A stretch of DNA of 64,000 nucleotides from Nitrospirota bacterium. Its GTDB lineage: Bacteria; Nitrospirota; Leptospirillia; Leptospirillales; Leptospirillaceae. The position numbers and the translations under genes are program-made. Below the pieces are notes generated by a model. It had not been told where the DNA came from. It saw only the letters and a program-made list of their open reading frames with translations, and made no database searches. The stretch is from contig JAKBXW010000001.1 of NCBI GenBank assembly GCA_021840555.1, positions 1-64,000 of the forward strand, given 5' to 3'. Shown piece after piece: positions 10,397 to 18,588 of this stretch (position 1 is its first letter; each line of letters starts with the position of its first letter).

Positions 10397-10826
10397 CGGT
10401 GACTCCTTTCAGAACGGCCGGCTCCTGGCCCAGCTCCCGGATTGAGAGGGCCTCAAGAAACCATAAGATATTGTTTTGGAGTTTCTCCAGCGGGGACCGG
10501 ATGTCGCACTGGCCTCTCTGCTGGCATGTCTTGTCAGTTCCATCCGAGCAGCTGACGATCCCGACGGGTCCCTCGACCGCCACCAGGACCTTGAGGACGG
10601 AGATCTCTTCCGCTGGAATCTTGAGGGAATACCCTCCCTTCGGAGCGCTATGGCTCTGGATCAGGCCAGATTTGGACAGCTTCTGCATCACCTTGGCCAG
10701 AATTTCGGGAGGAATGCTGTAAAGGGCTGCGATATCCCGGACATTCGATATCCCGCCCTCTTCTGCCTTGGCCATGAGGTTCAGGGCCAGGAGGGCATAA
10801 TCGACTTTTTTTGTGAGTTTGAGCAT
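10353..10826 (-). CDS. iscR: Rrf2-family regulator IscR
   Basis: Winged-helix Rrf2 sequence with three Cys (SCSDGTDKTCQQRGQC); first gene of the ISC operon; overlaps the iscS start. Confidence 0.92.
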   Translation of the reverse strand: MLKLTKKVDYALLALNLMAKAEEGGISNVRDIAALYSIPPEILAKVMQKLSKSGLIQSHSAPKGGYSLKIPAEEISVLKVLVAVEGPVGIVSCSDGTDKTCQQRGQCDIRSPLEKLQNNILWFLEALSIRELGQEPAVLKGVTDGSSLFGQPLHHKG

Positions 10827-10846
10827 CGAATTCTCCGACCTGATTT

Positions 10847-10901
10847 ATCGCAGACCATTTTAGTCTGTAATCAATATATCAGGGGAGGAGCGGAGCGTCA
10901 A
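10847..10901 (-). promoter_or_regulatory. iscR promoter (TTGACG-N17-TATATT) followed by an IscR type-1 site ATTACAGACTAAAATGGTCTGCGAT
   Basis: -35 at 10896-10901, -10 at 10873-10878, dyad at 10847-10871 resembling ATASYYGACTRWWWYAGTCRRSTAT. Confidence 0.8.
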
Positions 10902-11905
10902 GGGGGTGTCTGGGTCCCGCTCTTTCCTGCGGAGATGGATTGGAGCCAGAGGGTGTCGAAGAGCTTCTGGGAGGCGTGAATGCGACCCTGGGAGAGGAGG
11001 TTTGCCAGCATATGCATCTGTCCTCCTCCATCCGGGGAGAGGGACCCCCATCCTCCCGAGCCATAGAGAAGAACGCGCCGGTCGAAAAGGGCCATGGGGC
11101 GAATGTAGGTGGGGAGATTCTCCGGTAGGATCCGGACGGGGACCCTGGCGGCGGTCAGCGCCAGGACCTCGGGGCGATAGCGGGCGAAGGTCTCCGGGGT
11201 GACGAGCACGCGGACCGGAAGTCCCCGCTGTCTGGCCGTCTTCAAGGCCTGGAGCAGACGGTACGAGTTCGGCATGCCGAAAAGGAGAAGGTCGGCCTGG
11301 TGCCTGGCCGAAAGAATCTGCTCGGACAGAAAGGTCCGGGCGAAGGGGCCGCGTCCGATGGCGCGGTGTCCCTGCGAGCTCATTCCGACACCGACTCCGA
11401 GAATCGAGCCGACGAGAATGACGATCAGAAGGGACTGACGCTCGAAGGGAGAGAAGATGTAGGTCGTTTTTCTTGAACGGGGGGGAGTGTGTTCGAGAAA
11501 GAGGATCCCTTTCCCGACGAGGAGGATGAAGGCAAAGCCTCCGGCAAAGCCCATGGCGGGCCAGGAGGTGTCGGCGTAGGAGGCATAAAAATAAAGGAGG
11601 CCACCGAGAATTGCCGGGATGAAATAGGCGAGGCTCTCCTGAAATCTTTTGGGATCCGCCCGCCCGAGCCATCGACGGGAGATTCCGTAGTGAAGAAGGG
11701 AAAATACGGTGAAGATCCCCATCCCGATGCCGACATCCAGAAGTCCGGTCTGCTGGTCCGACATCGCGCCGCCGACCAGCCCCATCAGAAAGGCCACCAG
11801 GCCGAAGATCTGTCCCGCGGCGGCTCCCATCAGGGCCGCCGAGAATTTTTCGTTCTTGTCTTCTACCTCGGGATCGATGATCCGGAGGTTAGGGTCAGTG
11901 GCCAC
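10898..11905 (-). CDS. Multi-TM membrane protein with C-terminal PLD-like (HKD-lacking) domain
   Basis: N-terminal TM helices; C-terminal ...ALKTARQRGLPVRVLVTPE...VPVRILPENLPTYIRPMALFDRRVLLYGSGGWGSLS. Confidence 0.6.
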   Translation of the reverse strand: MATDPNLRIIDPEVEDKNEKFSAALMGAAAGQIFGLVAFLMGLVGGAMSDQQTGLLDVGIGMGIFTVFSLLHYGISRRWLGRADPKRFQESLAYFIPAILGGLLYFYASYADTSWPAMGFAGGFAFILLVGKGILFLEHTPPRSRKTTYIFSPFERQSLLIVILVGSILGVGVGMSSQGHRAIGRGPFARTFLSEQILSARHQADLLLFGMPNSYRLLQALKTARQRGLPVRVLVTPETFARYRPEVLALTAARVPVRILPENLPTYIRPMALFDRRVLLYGSGGWGSLSPDGGGQMHMLANLLSQGRIHASQKLFDTLWLQSISAGKSGTQTPP

Positions 11906-12491
11906 CTTTGGTCGTTCCTTTGCTGGGGGGTGGAGGTGTCGAGGGGGAAAGTCCCGTCAGGGAGACGGACATCATGTGGTACTGGCCGGCGAAACGTTCT
12001 CCCATGAAAAGGGAGAGTGTGACCGGGTAGGAGGAGGGGGATCCGGGGAAGGTCAGGAGGGTCCGAAAGGTTTCTCCGCCGGAAAAGTGATGGTCTGCAG
12101 GAAATTCGGCCGTTCCCAGGAGAAGATTCCCGCTTTTGTCGACAAGGCTCGGGGGTTCGTAGGTGCCGACCTGGTAGTCGTTGAACTGGGGATTGCGGTG
12201 AAACCGGATCAGGAGGTCGATATAGGTTTTCCCGTTTTTCTCGAAAAGTCTTTCGGCCGTGAAGCCGATGATCTTGTTGTCGGAAACGGGCGCATAGGAG
12301 TCGGAGTAGGCGAGGGGGGCCTGGGAGGCATTGAGCGGTCCCGTGGCCATCTGCGCCGGAGGGGCCTGCCGTTCGGCGATTCCCCGGAAAAGGTCCGCCA
12401 CGAAGAGACCGCCCACAAGACCGATCACGATCATGAGTCCGATGGGGGAAAGGAGAATCCGGGAGAGGGGGGAGTCAAGGAGCTTTTTCAA
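11895..12491 (-). CDS. Membrane-anchored hypothetical protein
   Basis: N-terminal TM (LLSPIGLMIVIGLVGGLFVADLF), overlaps both neighbours in an operon. Confidence 0.65.
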   Translation of the reverse strand: MKKLLDSPLSRILLSPIGLMIVIGLVGGLFVADLFRGIAERQAPPAQMATGPLNASQAPLAYSDSYAPVSDNKIIGFTAERLFEKNGKTYIDLLIRFHRNPQFNDYQVGTYEPPSLVDKSGNLLLGTAEFPADHHFSGGETFRTLLTFPGSPSSYPVTLSLFMGERFAGQYHMMSVSLTGLSPSTPPPPSKGTTKGGH

Positions 12492-13840
12492 GGCCGACCT
12501 CCGTTTGTGATCCGGGAGACCGTTTGTCCCGAAGAGGAGTCTTGATCCAGAAATTCGACCTTCACACGGGCGACCCGTTGACGGTCGATTTCGACAACGG
12601 TCAGCTTCATGTTCTTGATGAAGAAAAATTCCCCTCCGCGGGGAATCGTCTGGAGCTGGGAGAGCACGAAGCCGGCGAGCGTTTCGTAGTCTTCTCCCTC
12701 GGGGATCGGGATGCCGTAATCCTCCGAAAGATCCCGCACCGACAGGGAGGCGTCCACGAGGTAGGATCCGTCCCGGAGGCGTTCGACAGGCTTGACGATC
12801 TCGTCCGATTCGTCCTCGATTTCCCCTACGATCTCCTCGAGAAGGTCCTCCATCGTCACAAGGCCGTCGAGGGCTCCGTACTCGTTCAGAACGAGGGCTA
12901 TTTGCGTCCGCCTCTTCTGCATTTCCTTCAGGATGTGGGGAACCTTCATGGATTCCGGAACAAAGTAGGGGGTATGAAGAATGCGCTCGATCCTGAAGGG
13001 AGAATTTTCGGTCAGGATGTCGACCAGGTCTTTGTAATAGAGGATTCCGACCACTTCGTCGGTGTCGCTCCGGAGGACCGGATACCGGGAATAGCGGTGT
13101 TCGGAGAAGACGGCCTGGATTTCGGGGAGTCCCATTGTCGTGCGAAGGGTGACCATTCTGACCCGGGGTACCATCACCTCGCGGACCGAGATGTCCGTGA
13201 ACTTGAAGACGCTCTGGATCAGATCCTGTTCGGTGCGATTGATGATTCCATGCTCGCCCCCCTCCTTAAGGAGGAGTTCGAGTTCTTCCGGACTGATCGG
13301 GTAGGAGGATGGACCGGGAGCGACGCGGAGGATCCGGAGGACCATGCGGCTGGTCAATGTGACGATGCGCACCGGGATCACAATGAGTTCGGAGAGGAGA
13401 AGAACGGGCCGGGCGAGACGGAGTGCGATGCGTTCGTTGTTCTGGATCGCCAGGGTTTTTGGGACGATTTCCCCCAGGACAAGCATTCCGTAGACCTGAA
13501 GGAGGATGACCGCGAAAACGGAAAGTGGAAGGACGACGTGATGCTCCTTGAGATCGACGAACATCGCCAGAACCGGTTTGAGCTTTTCGTAGGAAACGGT
13601 TCCGGTGGCCCCGGAGGCGAGGCCGGTGGAAAGGGTCATCATGACCTGCACCGTGGCGACGAACTGTTCCGGTTCCTTGCGAAGCTTCAGGAGGGCCCGG
13701 CTTTCGGGAGAACCGCTCCCTGAAAGCTGCTGGACACGGGAGAGTCTGAGGGAGATGATCGACAGTTCCGCCGCTGCGAGGATGGCATTGAAGAGAACGA
13801 GGACGGCGATCGCGAGCGCGTCAATCCAGAGGGGAGTCAT
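12488..13840 (-). CDS. HlyC/CorC-family (CNNM-CBS-CorC_HlyC) transporter/hemolysin family protein
   Basis: DUF21 TM domain, CBS pair, LVTMEDLLEEIVGEIEDESDE. Confidence 0.92.
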   Translation of the reverse strand: MTPLWIDALAIAVLVLFNAILAAAELSIISLRLSRVQQLSGSGSPESRALLKLRKEPEQFVATVQVMMTLSTGLASGATGTVSYEKLKPVLAMFVDLKEHHVVLPLSVFAVILLQVYGMLVLGEIVPKTLAIQNNERIALRLARPVLLLSELIVIPVRIVTLTSRMVLRILRVAPGPSSYPISPEELELLLKEGGEHGIINRTEQDLIQSVFKFTDISVREVMVPRVRMVTLRTTMGLPEIQAVFSEHRYSRYPVLRSDTDEVVGILYYKDLVDILTENSPFRIERILHTPYFVPESMKVPHILKEMQKRRTQIALVLNEYGALDGLVTMEDLLEEIVGEIEDESDEIVKPVERLRDGSYLVDASLSVRDLSEDYGIPIPEGEDYETLAGFVLSQLQTIPRGGEFFFIKNMKLTVVEIDRQRVARVKVEFLDQDSSSGQTVSRITNGGRP

Positions 13841-14070
13841 CGTTCCTGAATCCTGGAGAGGAGCATGGAAAGCTCCGGACCCCTAACGGCGAACGTCCGC
13901 GATCCGGGGAGGAGGAGAAGGTTCTGATGCAGCACTCCTGGGTTGGCTCCCCCGAACTCCCGACATATCCTCTTCCATTGGGAAGTGGATCCTTAGTTTC
14001 TTCGGAAAGCCTCGCCCCTCGCATCTTTCATGGTTGCGGCGGGGTTTGGGGGGAATGGATCGATCGGTTC

Positions 14071-14099
14071 TTGACAAGTGGACGCTTACTGCCTATATT
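14071..14099 (+). promoter_or_regulatory. Consensus sigma70 promoter TTGACA-N17-TATATT
   Basis: TTGACA 14071-14076, TATATT 14094-14099, upstream of the small ORF at 14161. Confidence 0.85.
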
Positions 14100-14160
14100 G
14101 GGTATGCGTTGACGTTCTCATCATAAACTATTTTCCAGGAATTGAGCAAGGGGGCCAAAA

Positions 14161-14280
14161 ATGTACGATGCTCACAAGTTGGTGGGTTCCAACCCTAGCT
14201 TCATGGGCTGGATGGGCTTTCTCACGATTGTCGCCGTCATCTTTGCATGGGGATACGCGACCTCGACCAAGACCAAGTAG
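14161..14280 (+). CDS. Small single-TM protein, 39 aa (MYDAHKLVGSNPSFMGWMGFLTIVAVIFAWGYATSTKTK)
   Basis: ATG after a consensus promoter, hydrophobic helix with charged tail, followed by a terminator. Confidence 0.75.
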   Translation: MYDAHKLVGSNPSFMGWMGFLTIVAVIFAWGYATSTKTK

Positions 14281-14304
14281 TTTTTTACCGTTTCTGATCC
14301 CTCG

Positions 14305-14345
14305 AGCCTGAAGGAGAGATTTCCTCTTCTTCAGGCTTTTTCTTT
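14305..14345 (+). terminator. Intrinsic terminator after the 39-aa ORF
   Basis: agcctgaag...cttcaggctttttc. Confidence 0.85.
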
Positions 14346-14449
14346 TTCCAGCCTCTCCTGAATTCTCTTCGACTTTTTTTTCGACAGCCTGCCCTACCTG
14401 AATTTCCGTCAGAGTGACATCATCGAGAGGCAAGTTGCCTCAATGCCCC

Positions 14450-14479
14450 TTGACAAGAGTCTCCCTATTGGTATATGTT
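14450..14479 (+). promoter_or_regulatory. aprA-like promoter with overlapping TATTGGTATA motif
   Basis: TTGACA 14450-14455, -10 TATATG/TATGTT at 14472-14479, motif TATTGGTATA 14466-14475. Confidence 0.65.
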
Positions 14480-14516
14480 ATTTTATTAGTAATATATTAA
14501 TAATAATGGAGGCGAC

Positions 14517-16265
14517 ATGGAGACCAGGAAGATCGAGACGGATTTGTTGATCATTGGTGGGGGGACGGCCGGATGCTACGCCGCCATCATCGCCCGGCGG
14601 GAAAATCCCGACCAGAGGGTCCTTGTCGTGGACAAGGCCCATATCGATCGTTCCGGGTGTCTTGCCGGCGGAATGAATGCGATCAACGCCTACATCAACC
14701 CCGGAGAAACGGTCGACTCCTTCGTGGAATATGTCAGGATGGACGCGATGGGCATTCTCCGGGAAGATCTGGTCCGCTCCCAGGCGGCGCTCTTCCGCGA
14801 GGTTGTCGAAACGGTCGAGGCGATGGGGCTTCCGATCGTGAAGGATCCCGATGGAAAGTATTCTCCCCGGGGTCGGTGGAACATCAAGATTCATGGAGAA
14901 TCCCTCAAGCCGATTCTGGCCCGTGAGGTCCGGAAATCGGGAGCCGAAGTCCTGAACCGCGTGGTTGTGACGAATCTCATCGTGAAGGACGGAGGCGTCC
15001 ACGGAGCGTACGGATTCGGTCTCTCCGACGGAGCCTTTTATGTGATCGCATCCCGGAAGACCCTGGTGGCGACAGGCGGAGCCTCTGGAATCTATCGGCC
15101 CAACAACGAAGGAGCGGCCCGCCATAAAATGTGGTACTCCCCTTTCAACACAGGAGCGGGATACGCCATCGGGATCAGGGCGGGGGCGGAGATGACGAGC
15201 TTCGAGCACCGCTTCATCGCGCTCAGGACCAAGGACACGATCGCGCCTACCGGAACCCTCGCCCTGGGCTTTGGCGCCCCCCAGGTCAATTCGAAGGGGG
15301 AGGAGTTCATGAAGATCCGCTGGGCCGAATCGGGAGGCGAGGGGGCTCCGACGCCGCTGCGCCTCGAAGGACCCCTCCGGGAGATCGCAGCCGGAAACGG
15401 CCCCTGTTTCATGGATACCCGGCATCTGTCGAAGGGAGACCTCAAACGGTTGTATGAGGCCTACCTGGACATGTATCCCAACACCGTTCTCTACTGGGCG
15501 GCCAACCGGATCGATCTGACCAAAAGCCCGGTCGAGATCTGCGGAACCGAACCCTATCTGGTCGGCGGTCATTGCCAGGCCGGCTACTGGGTCGACGTCG
15601 ACCGGAGAACGACGCTAGGAAACCTCTTTGCGGCGGGAGATGTGGCGGGAGGGGCCCCCTACAAGTTTGTAAGCGGATGTTTCGCCGAGGGGGCGATCGC
15701 GGCCCGGGCCGCGGCCCGGGAGATTCGGTCGGAATCGGCGCCCGTTCAATTTCCAGACCCGGAGAAGATCGCACAGGAAAGGGAGCGGACTTTCCGCTGG
15801 AAGGCGGGGGCTCCTAAGGACTCAAGGCGAATCCGTCCAGACGAGGGGGAAGCGAGGCTTCAGAAAATCATGGACGAGTATGCCGGGGGAATCCGGACCT
15901 CCTATGCCATGAACGAGGCCGCCCTCCTCATGGCACGCCAAAAACTTTCCGAGTTTGCCGATGACCTTTCACGGATCGGGGCGGAAGATGAGCATGCGCT
16001 GATGCTGGCCCACGAGGTGGTGGACCGCGTGGATGTGGCCCGGGTGCTCGTGGAGCATCTTCTGGCCCGGAAGGAGACGCGGTGGCCCGGATTCCAGACC
16101 CGACTGGATTATCCGGAAAGCGATCGCCGATACGACCATTTCATCAATTCCGTGACGATGCCATCGGGTGATGTCCGGATCGTCCACCGAACCCTCGAGG
16201 GGGAGGAGATCGCCTGGAGCGATCATGGAGTGCCGGATTTCGAGAGGAGCCTTCAGGGTGTCTGA
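14517..16265 (+). CDS. aprA: AprA-like adenylylsulfate reductase flavoprotein (fumarate reductase/AprA superfamily)
   Basis: TDLLIIGGGTAGCYAA, DKAHIDRSGCLAGGMNAINAY, GGHCQAGYWVD, next to AprB-like ferredoxin and sat. Confidence 0.85.
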   Translation: METRKIETDLLIIGGGTAGCYAAIIARRENPDQRVLVVDKAHIDRSGCLAGGMNAINAYINPGETVDSFVEYVRMDAMGILREDLVRSQAALFREVVETVEAMGLPIVKDPDGKYSPRGRWNIKIHGESLKPILAREVRKSGAEVLNRVVVTNLIVKDGGVHGAYGFGLSDGAFYVIASRKTLVATGGASGIYRPNNEGAARHKMWYSPFNTGAGYAIGIRAGAEMTSFEHRFIALRTKDTIAPTGTLALGFGAPQVNSKGEEFMKIRWAESGGEGAPTPLRLEGPLREIAAGNGPCFMDTRHLSKGDLKRLYEAYLDMYPNTVLYWAANRIDLTKSPVEICGTEPYLVGGHCQAGYWVDVDRRTTLGNLFAAGDVAGGAPYKFVSGCFAEGAIAARAAAREIRSESAPVQFPDPEKIAQERERTFRWKAGAPKDSRRIRPDEGEARLQKIMDEYAGGIRTSYAMNEAALLMARQKLSEFADDLSRIGAEDEHALMLAHEVVDRVDVARVLVEHLLARKETRWPGFQTRLDYPESDRRYDHFINSVTMPSGDVRIVHRTLEGEEIAWSDHGVPDFERSLQGV

Positions 16266-16304
16266 TCCGTACTTGGAACCTTAGTGCCAGGGAAAGGGAG
16301 TGAA

Positions 16305-16652
16305 ATGGGAATCGCAATCAGCGACAGTCTGTGCCATGGGTGTAAAAAGCTTACGGAGGCCCGATGTGTGGTGGCCTGTCCGGGAAACCTGATCCGGATG
16401 GATCAGACCGGATCTCTCGCGGTGATGCGGGAGCAGGCCGACTGCTGGGACTGCTATGCCTGTGTCAAGATGTGCCCGGTGGGGGCCATCGATATCGTTC
16501 TCCCGTATGAGCTGGCCGGACGGGAGGCGAGGCTCGTGCCGAAACTTAAGAGAGAGTCCATCCGGTGGACGCTCTCGGTTACCGGTGAATCCGACCAGAC
16601 ATTCGAGCTCGCCACGCGTGTTCCTGAAGAGCTGCTCGAGACGGAGTCCTGA
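16305..16652 (+). CDS. aprB: AprB-like 2x[4Fe-4S] ferredoxin
   Basis: CHGCKKLTEARCVVACPG ... CWDCYACVKMCPVGAIDIV. Confidence 0.85.
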   Translation: MGIAISDSLCHGCKKLTEARCVVACPGNLIRMDQTGSLAVMREQADCWDCYACVKMCPVGAIDIVLPYELAGREARLVPKLKRESIRWTLSVTGESDQTFELATRVPEELLETES

Positions 16653-16683
16653 GATCACGTAAAATCTTGCAGAAGGAGAATCG

Positions 16684-17880
16684 ATGTTTCTTTCAGTCCC
16701 CCACGGAGGACGGCTCGTCACCTCGACCGTCTCGAGATCGGCCCGTCCGGAAATGGTGCGGGCCTATGCCAGCCGGCCGGCCATTCAGCTGACCGCCCGG
16801 GAAATTTCCGACCTGGGTCTGATCGCGGTCGGAGCCGTGAGCCCGCTCGACGGGTTCATGGATGAAAAAACCTACCACTCCGTGGTGGAACGCATGCGGC
16901 TTCCCGACGGGCTGGTCTTTCCGCTCCCGATCGTTCTTCCCGTTCCGGATAAAGAGTTCCGCTCCCTCCGGATAGGAGAGGTGGTGCGGCTCGTGGACGG
17001 TGCCGACAGGCTTTTGGGAATTCTGACGGTCTCCGACCTCTTCCGCCGCGACCTGTCCTGGGAGGCCCGGGAGGTCTACAAGACCACCGACCCGGCCCAT
17101 CCGGGGGTCGCCGCGCTCGAAAGGCTTGGCACTCCCTACGCCGTGGCCGGGAAGGTCAGCGTCTTCGATGATTGGTCGGATGGGCCGTTTTCGGAGTTTC
17201 ATCTGACTCCCACCGCCTCCAGGGGCCTCTTCGAAAAGCTCGGGTGGCAGACCGTGGTCGGATTCCAGACCCGGAATCCCATCCACAGGGCCCATGAATA
17301 CATCCAGAAGTGTTCTCTCGAAATCGTCGACGGCCTCTTCCTCCATCCTCTGGTCGGCGAGACCAAGGAGGACGACGTTCCCGCGAAGGTGCGCATGGAT
17401 TGCTACCAGGTTCTGCTCGAGAGGTACTATCCGAAAACACGCGTGGTGCTGGGAGTTTTTCCGGGAGCCATGCGGTACGCCGGTCCGAGGGAGGCCCTGT
17501 TTCATGCTCTCGTCCGGAAGAACTATGGATGCACTCATTTTATTGTCGGACGGGATCATGCCGGCGTCGGAAGCTACTATGGCCCCTTCGAGGCCCATGC
17601 CCTTCTCCGTCAGTTTTCCTTCGACGAACTTGGGATCATTCCAATATTTTTCGATACGGCCTATTATTGCCGGACGTGCGAGGGAATGGTCTCTCACAAG
17701 ACCTGCGGCCACGATGAAAAGTCCCACGTTCTCCTGTCCGGAACCCGGGTGCGCCAGATGCTTCGGGAGGGAATGCCGCCTCCCCCTGAAATGACGAGGC
17801 CGGAGGTCGCCGCCGTTCTGATCGGCCATTACAGGAGAAAAGAGGAACAGGTTCCGGTGTCTTCCGAAGGAGTGCGGTAA
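16684..17880 (+). CDS. sat: Sulfate adenylyltransferase (ATP sulfurylase)
   Basis: PLDGFMDEKTYHSVV, FQTRNPIHRAHEYIQKCSLE, HFIVGRDHAGVGSYYGPFEA. Confidence 0.97.
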   Translation: MFLSVPHGGRLVTSTVSRSARPEMVRAYASRPAIQLTAREISDLGLIAVGAVSPLDGFMDEKTYHSVVERMRLPDGLVFPLPIVLPVPDKEFRSLRIGEVVRLVDGADRLLGILTVSDLFRRDLSWEAREVYKTTDPAHPGVAALERLGTPYAVAGKVSVFDDWSDGPFSEFHLTPTASRGLFEKLGWQTVVGFQTRNPIHRAHEYIQKCSLEIVDGLFLHPLVGETKEDDVPAKVRMDCYQVLLERYYPKTRVVLGVFPGAMRYAGPREALFHALVRKNYGCTHFIVGRDHAGVGSYYGPFEAHALLRQFSFDELGIIPIFFDTAYYCRTCEGMVSHKTCGHDEKSHVLLSGTRVRQMLREGMPPPPEMTRPEVAAVLIGHYRRKEEQVPVSSEGVR

Positions 17881-17895
17881 AATGGGGGGAAGAGA

Positions 17896-18270
17896 TCAGG
17901 ACGCGGAGGATTCGGAAAGTCTTTTTGCCAGCCGTCTCAGAAGGGTCTGGTCCGGTTTTGCAAGGTTTCCCATCCAGAGGATTTCTGTGGACCGCTCGTA
18001 GGTCCCGGCCGGGTCGGCGACTGAAGAGCTATCCTTTCCCGTTCCCCGCAGAAGGTAGTCCACCGAGACATTTCCCAAAGCCGACAGCTTCAGAAGAATG
18101 TCGACGGGGGGTGTGCGCATCCCCCGTTCATACCGGGACACCTCCACCTGGGTGACCCCGATCTTTCCCGCGAATTCGCGCTGGGAAAGCTTTCCCCGTA
18201 TGCATCGAATCCGCTGCCCCAATGCCTGAGTGTCCCAGTTGATATTGAGTCCTTTATGGTTTATATTCAA
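17896..18270 (-). CDS. XRE-family HTH transcriptional regulator
   Basis: LGQRIRCIRGKLSQREFAGKIGVTQVEVSRYERGMRTPP; TTG start. Confidence 0.85.
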   Translation of the reverse strand: MNINHKGLNINWDTQALGQRIRCIRGKLSQREFAGKIGVTQVEVSRYERGMRTPPVDILLKLSALGNVSVDYLLRGTGKDSSSVADPAGTYERSTEILWMGNLAKPDQTLLRRLAKRLSESSAS

Positions 18271-18277
18271 TATTGAA
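18266..18277. promoter_or_regulatory. 12-bp perfect palindrome TTCAATATTGAA
   Basis: Located at the start of the XRE gene in the divergent intergenic region. Confidence 0.5.
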
Positions 18278-18282
18278 ATACC

Positions 18283-18301
18283 TTATTGGTATAAGCAATA
18301 A
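18283..18301. promoter_or_regulatory. Operator-like dyad TTATTGgtataagCAATAA
   Basis: Perfect 6-bp arms; core TATTGGTATA also present in the aprA promoter (14466-14475). Confidence 0.6.
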
Positions 18302-18336
18302 TTTATATCTAAAAACCCTTCAGCGGATTATAGAAG

Positions 18337-18588
18337 TTGGACGAGGAAACGGTCAAGGAAGTAAAGATCGCGCTCATCAGAAAAGGCTGGACCCAGGGCG
18401 ATCTGTCGGCGTGGATCGGCGTGTCTCAGGCGTATCTGAGTCTCGTCCTGAATGGGCACCGGGAAGTCCCCTGGATTGAGAAAAGAGTATCGGTGGCGTT
18501 GGGATTGGAGAAAAAGGCCTCTGGGCCTCAGGCGAGGGATGAAATCGAAAAAAGAAGGCGGAACCGGGGGCGGGTTGCCGCGACATAG
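18337..18588 (+). CDS. Small XRE-like HTH protein, 83 aa
   Basis: ALIRKGWTQGDLSAWIGVSQAYLSLVLNGHREVP; divergent from the XRE gene at 17896-18270. Confidence 0.75.
   Translation: MDEETVKEVKIALIRKGWTQGDLSAWIGVSQAYLSLVLNGHREVPWIEKRVSVALGLEKKASGPQARDEIEKRRRNRGRVAAT

Noticed and set aside
9191-10402. 403-aa plus-strand ORF opposite iscS
   Set aside because: Almost exactly mirrors iscS and has no family signature.
12524-13723. 399-aa plus-strand ORF opposite the CorC-family gene
   Set aside because: Antisense artefact of GC-rich coding sequence.
14478-15572. 364-aa minus-strand ORF opposite aprA
   Set aside because: Shadow ORF; the plus-strand AprA signature is unambiguous.
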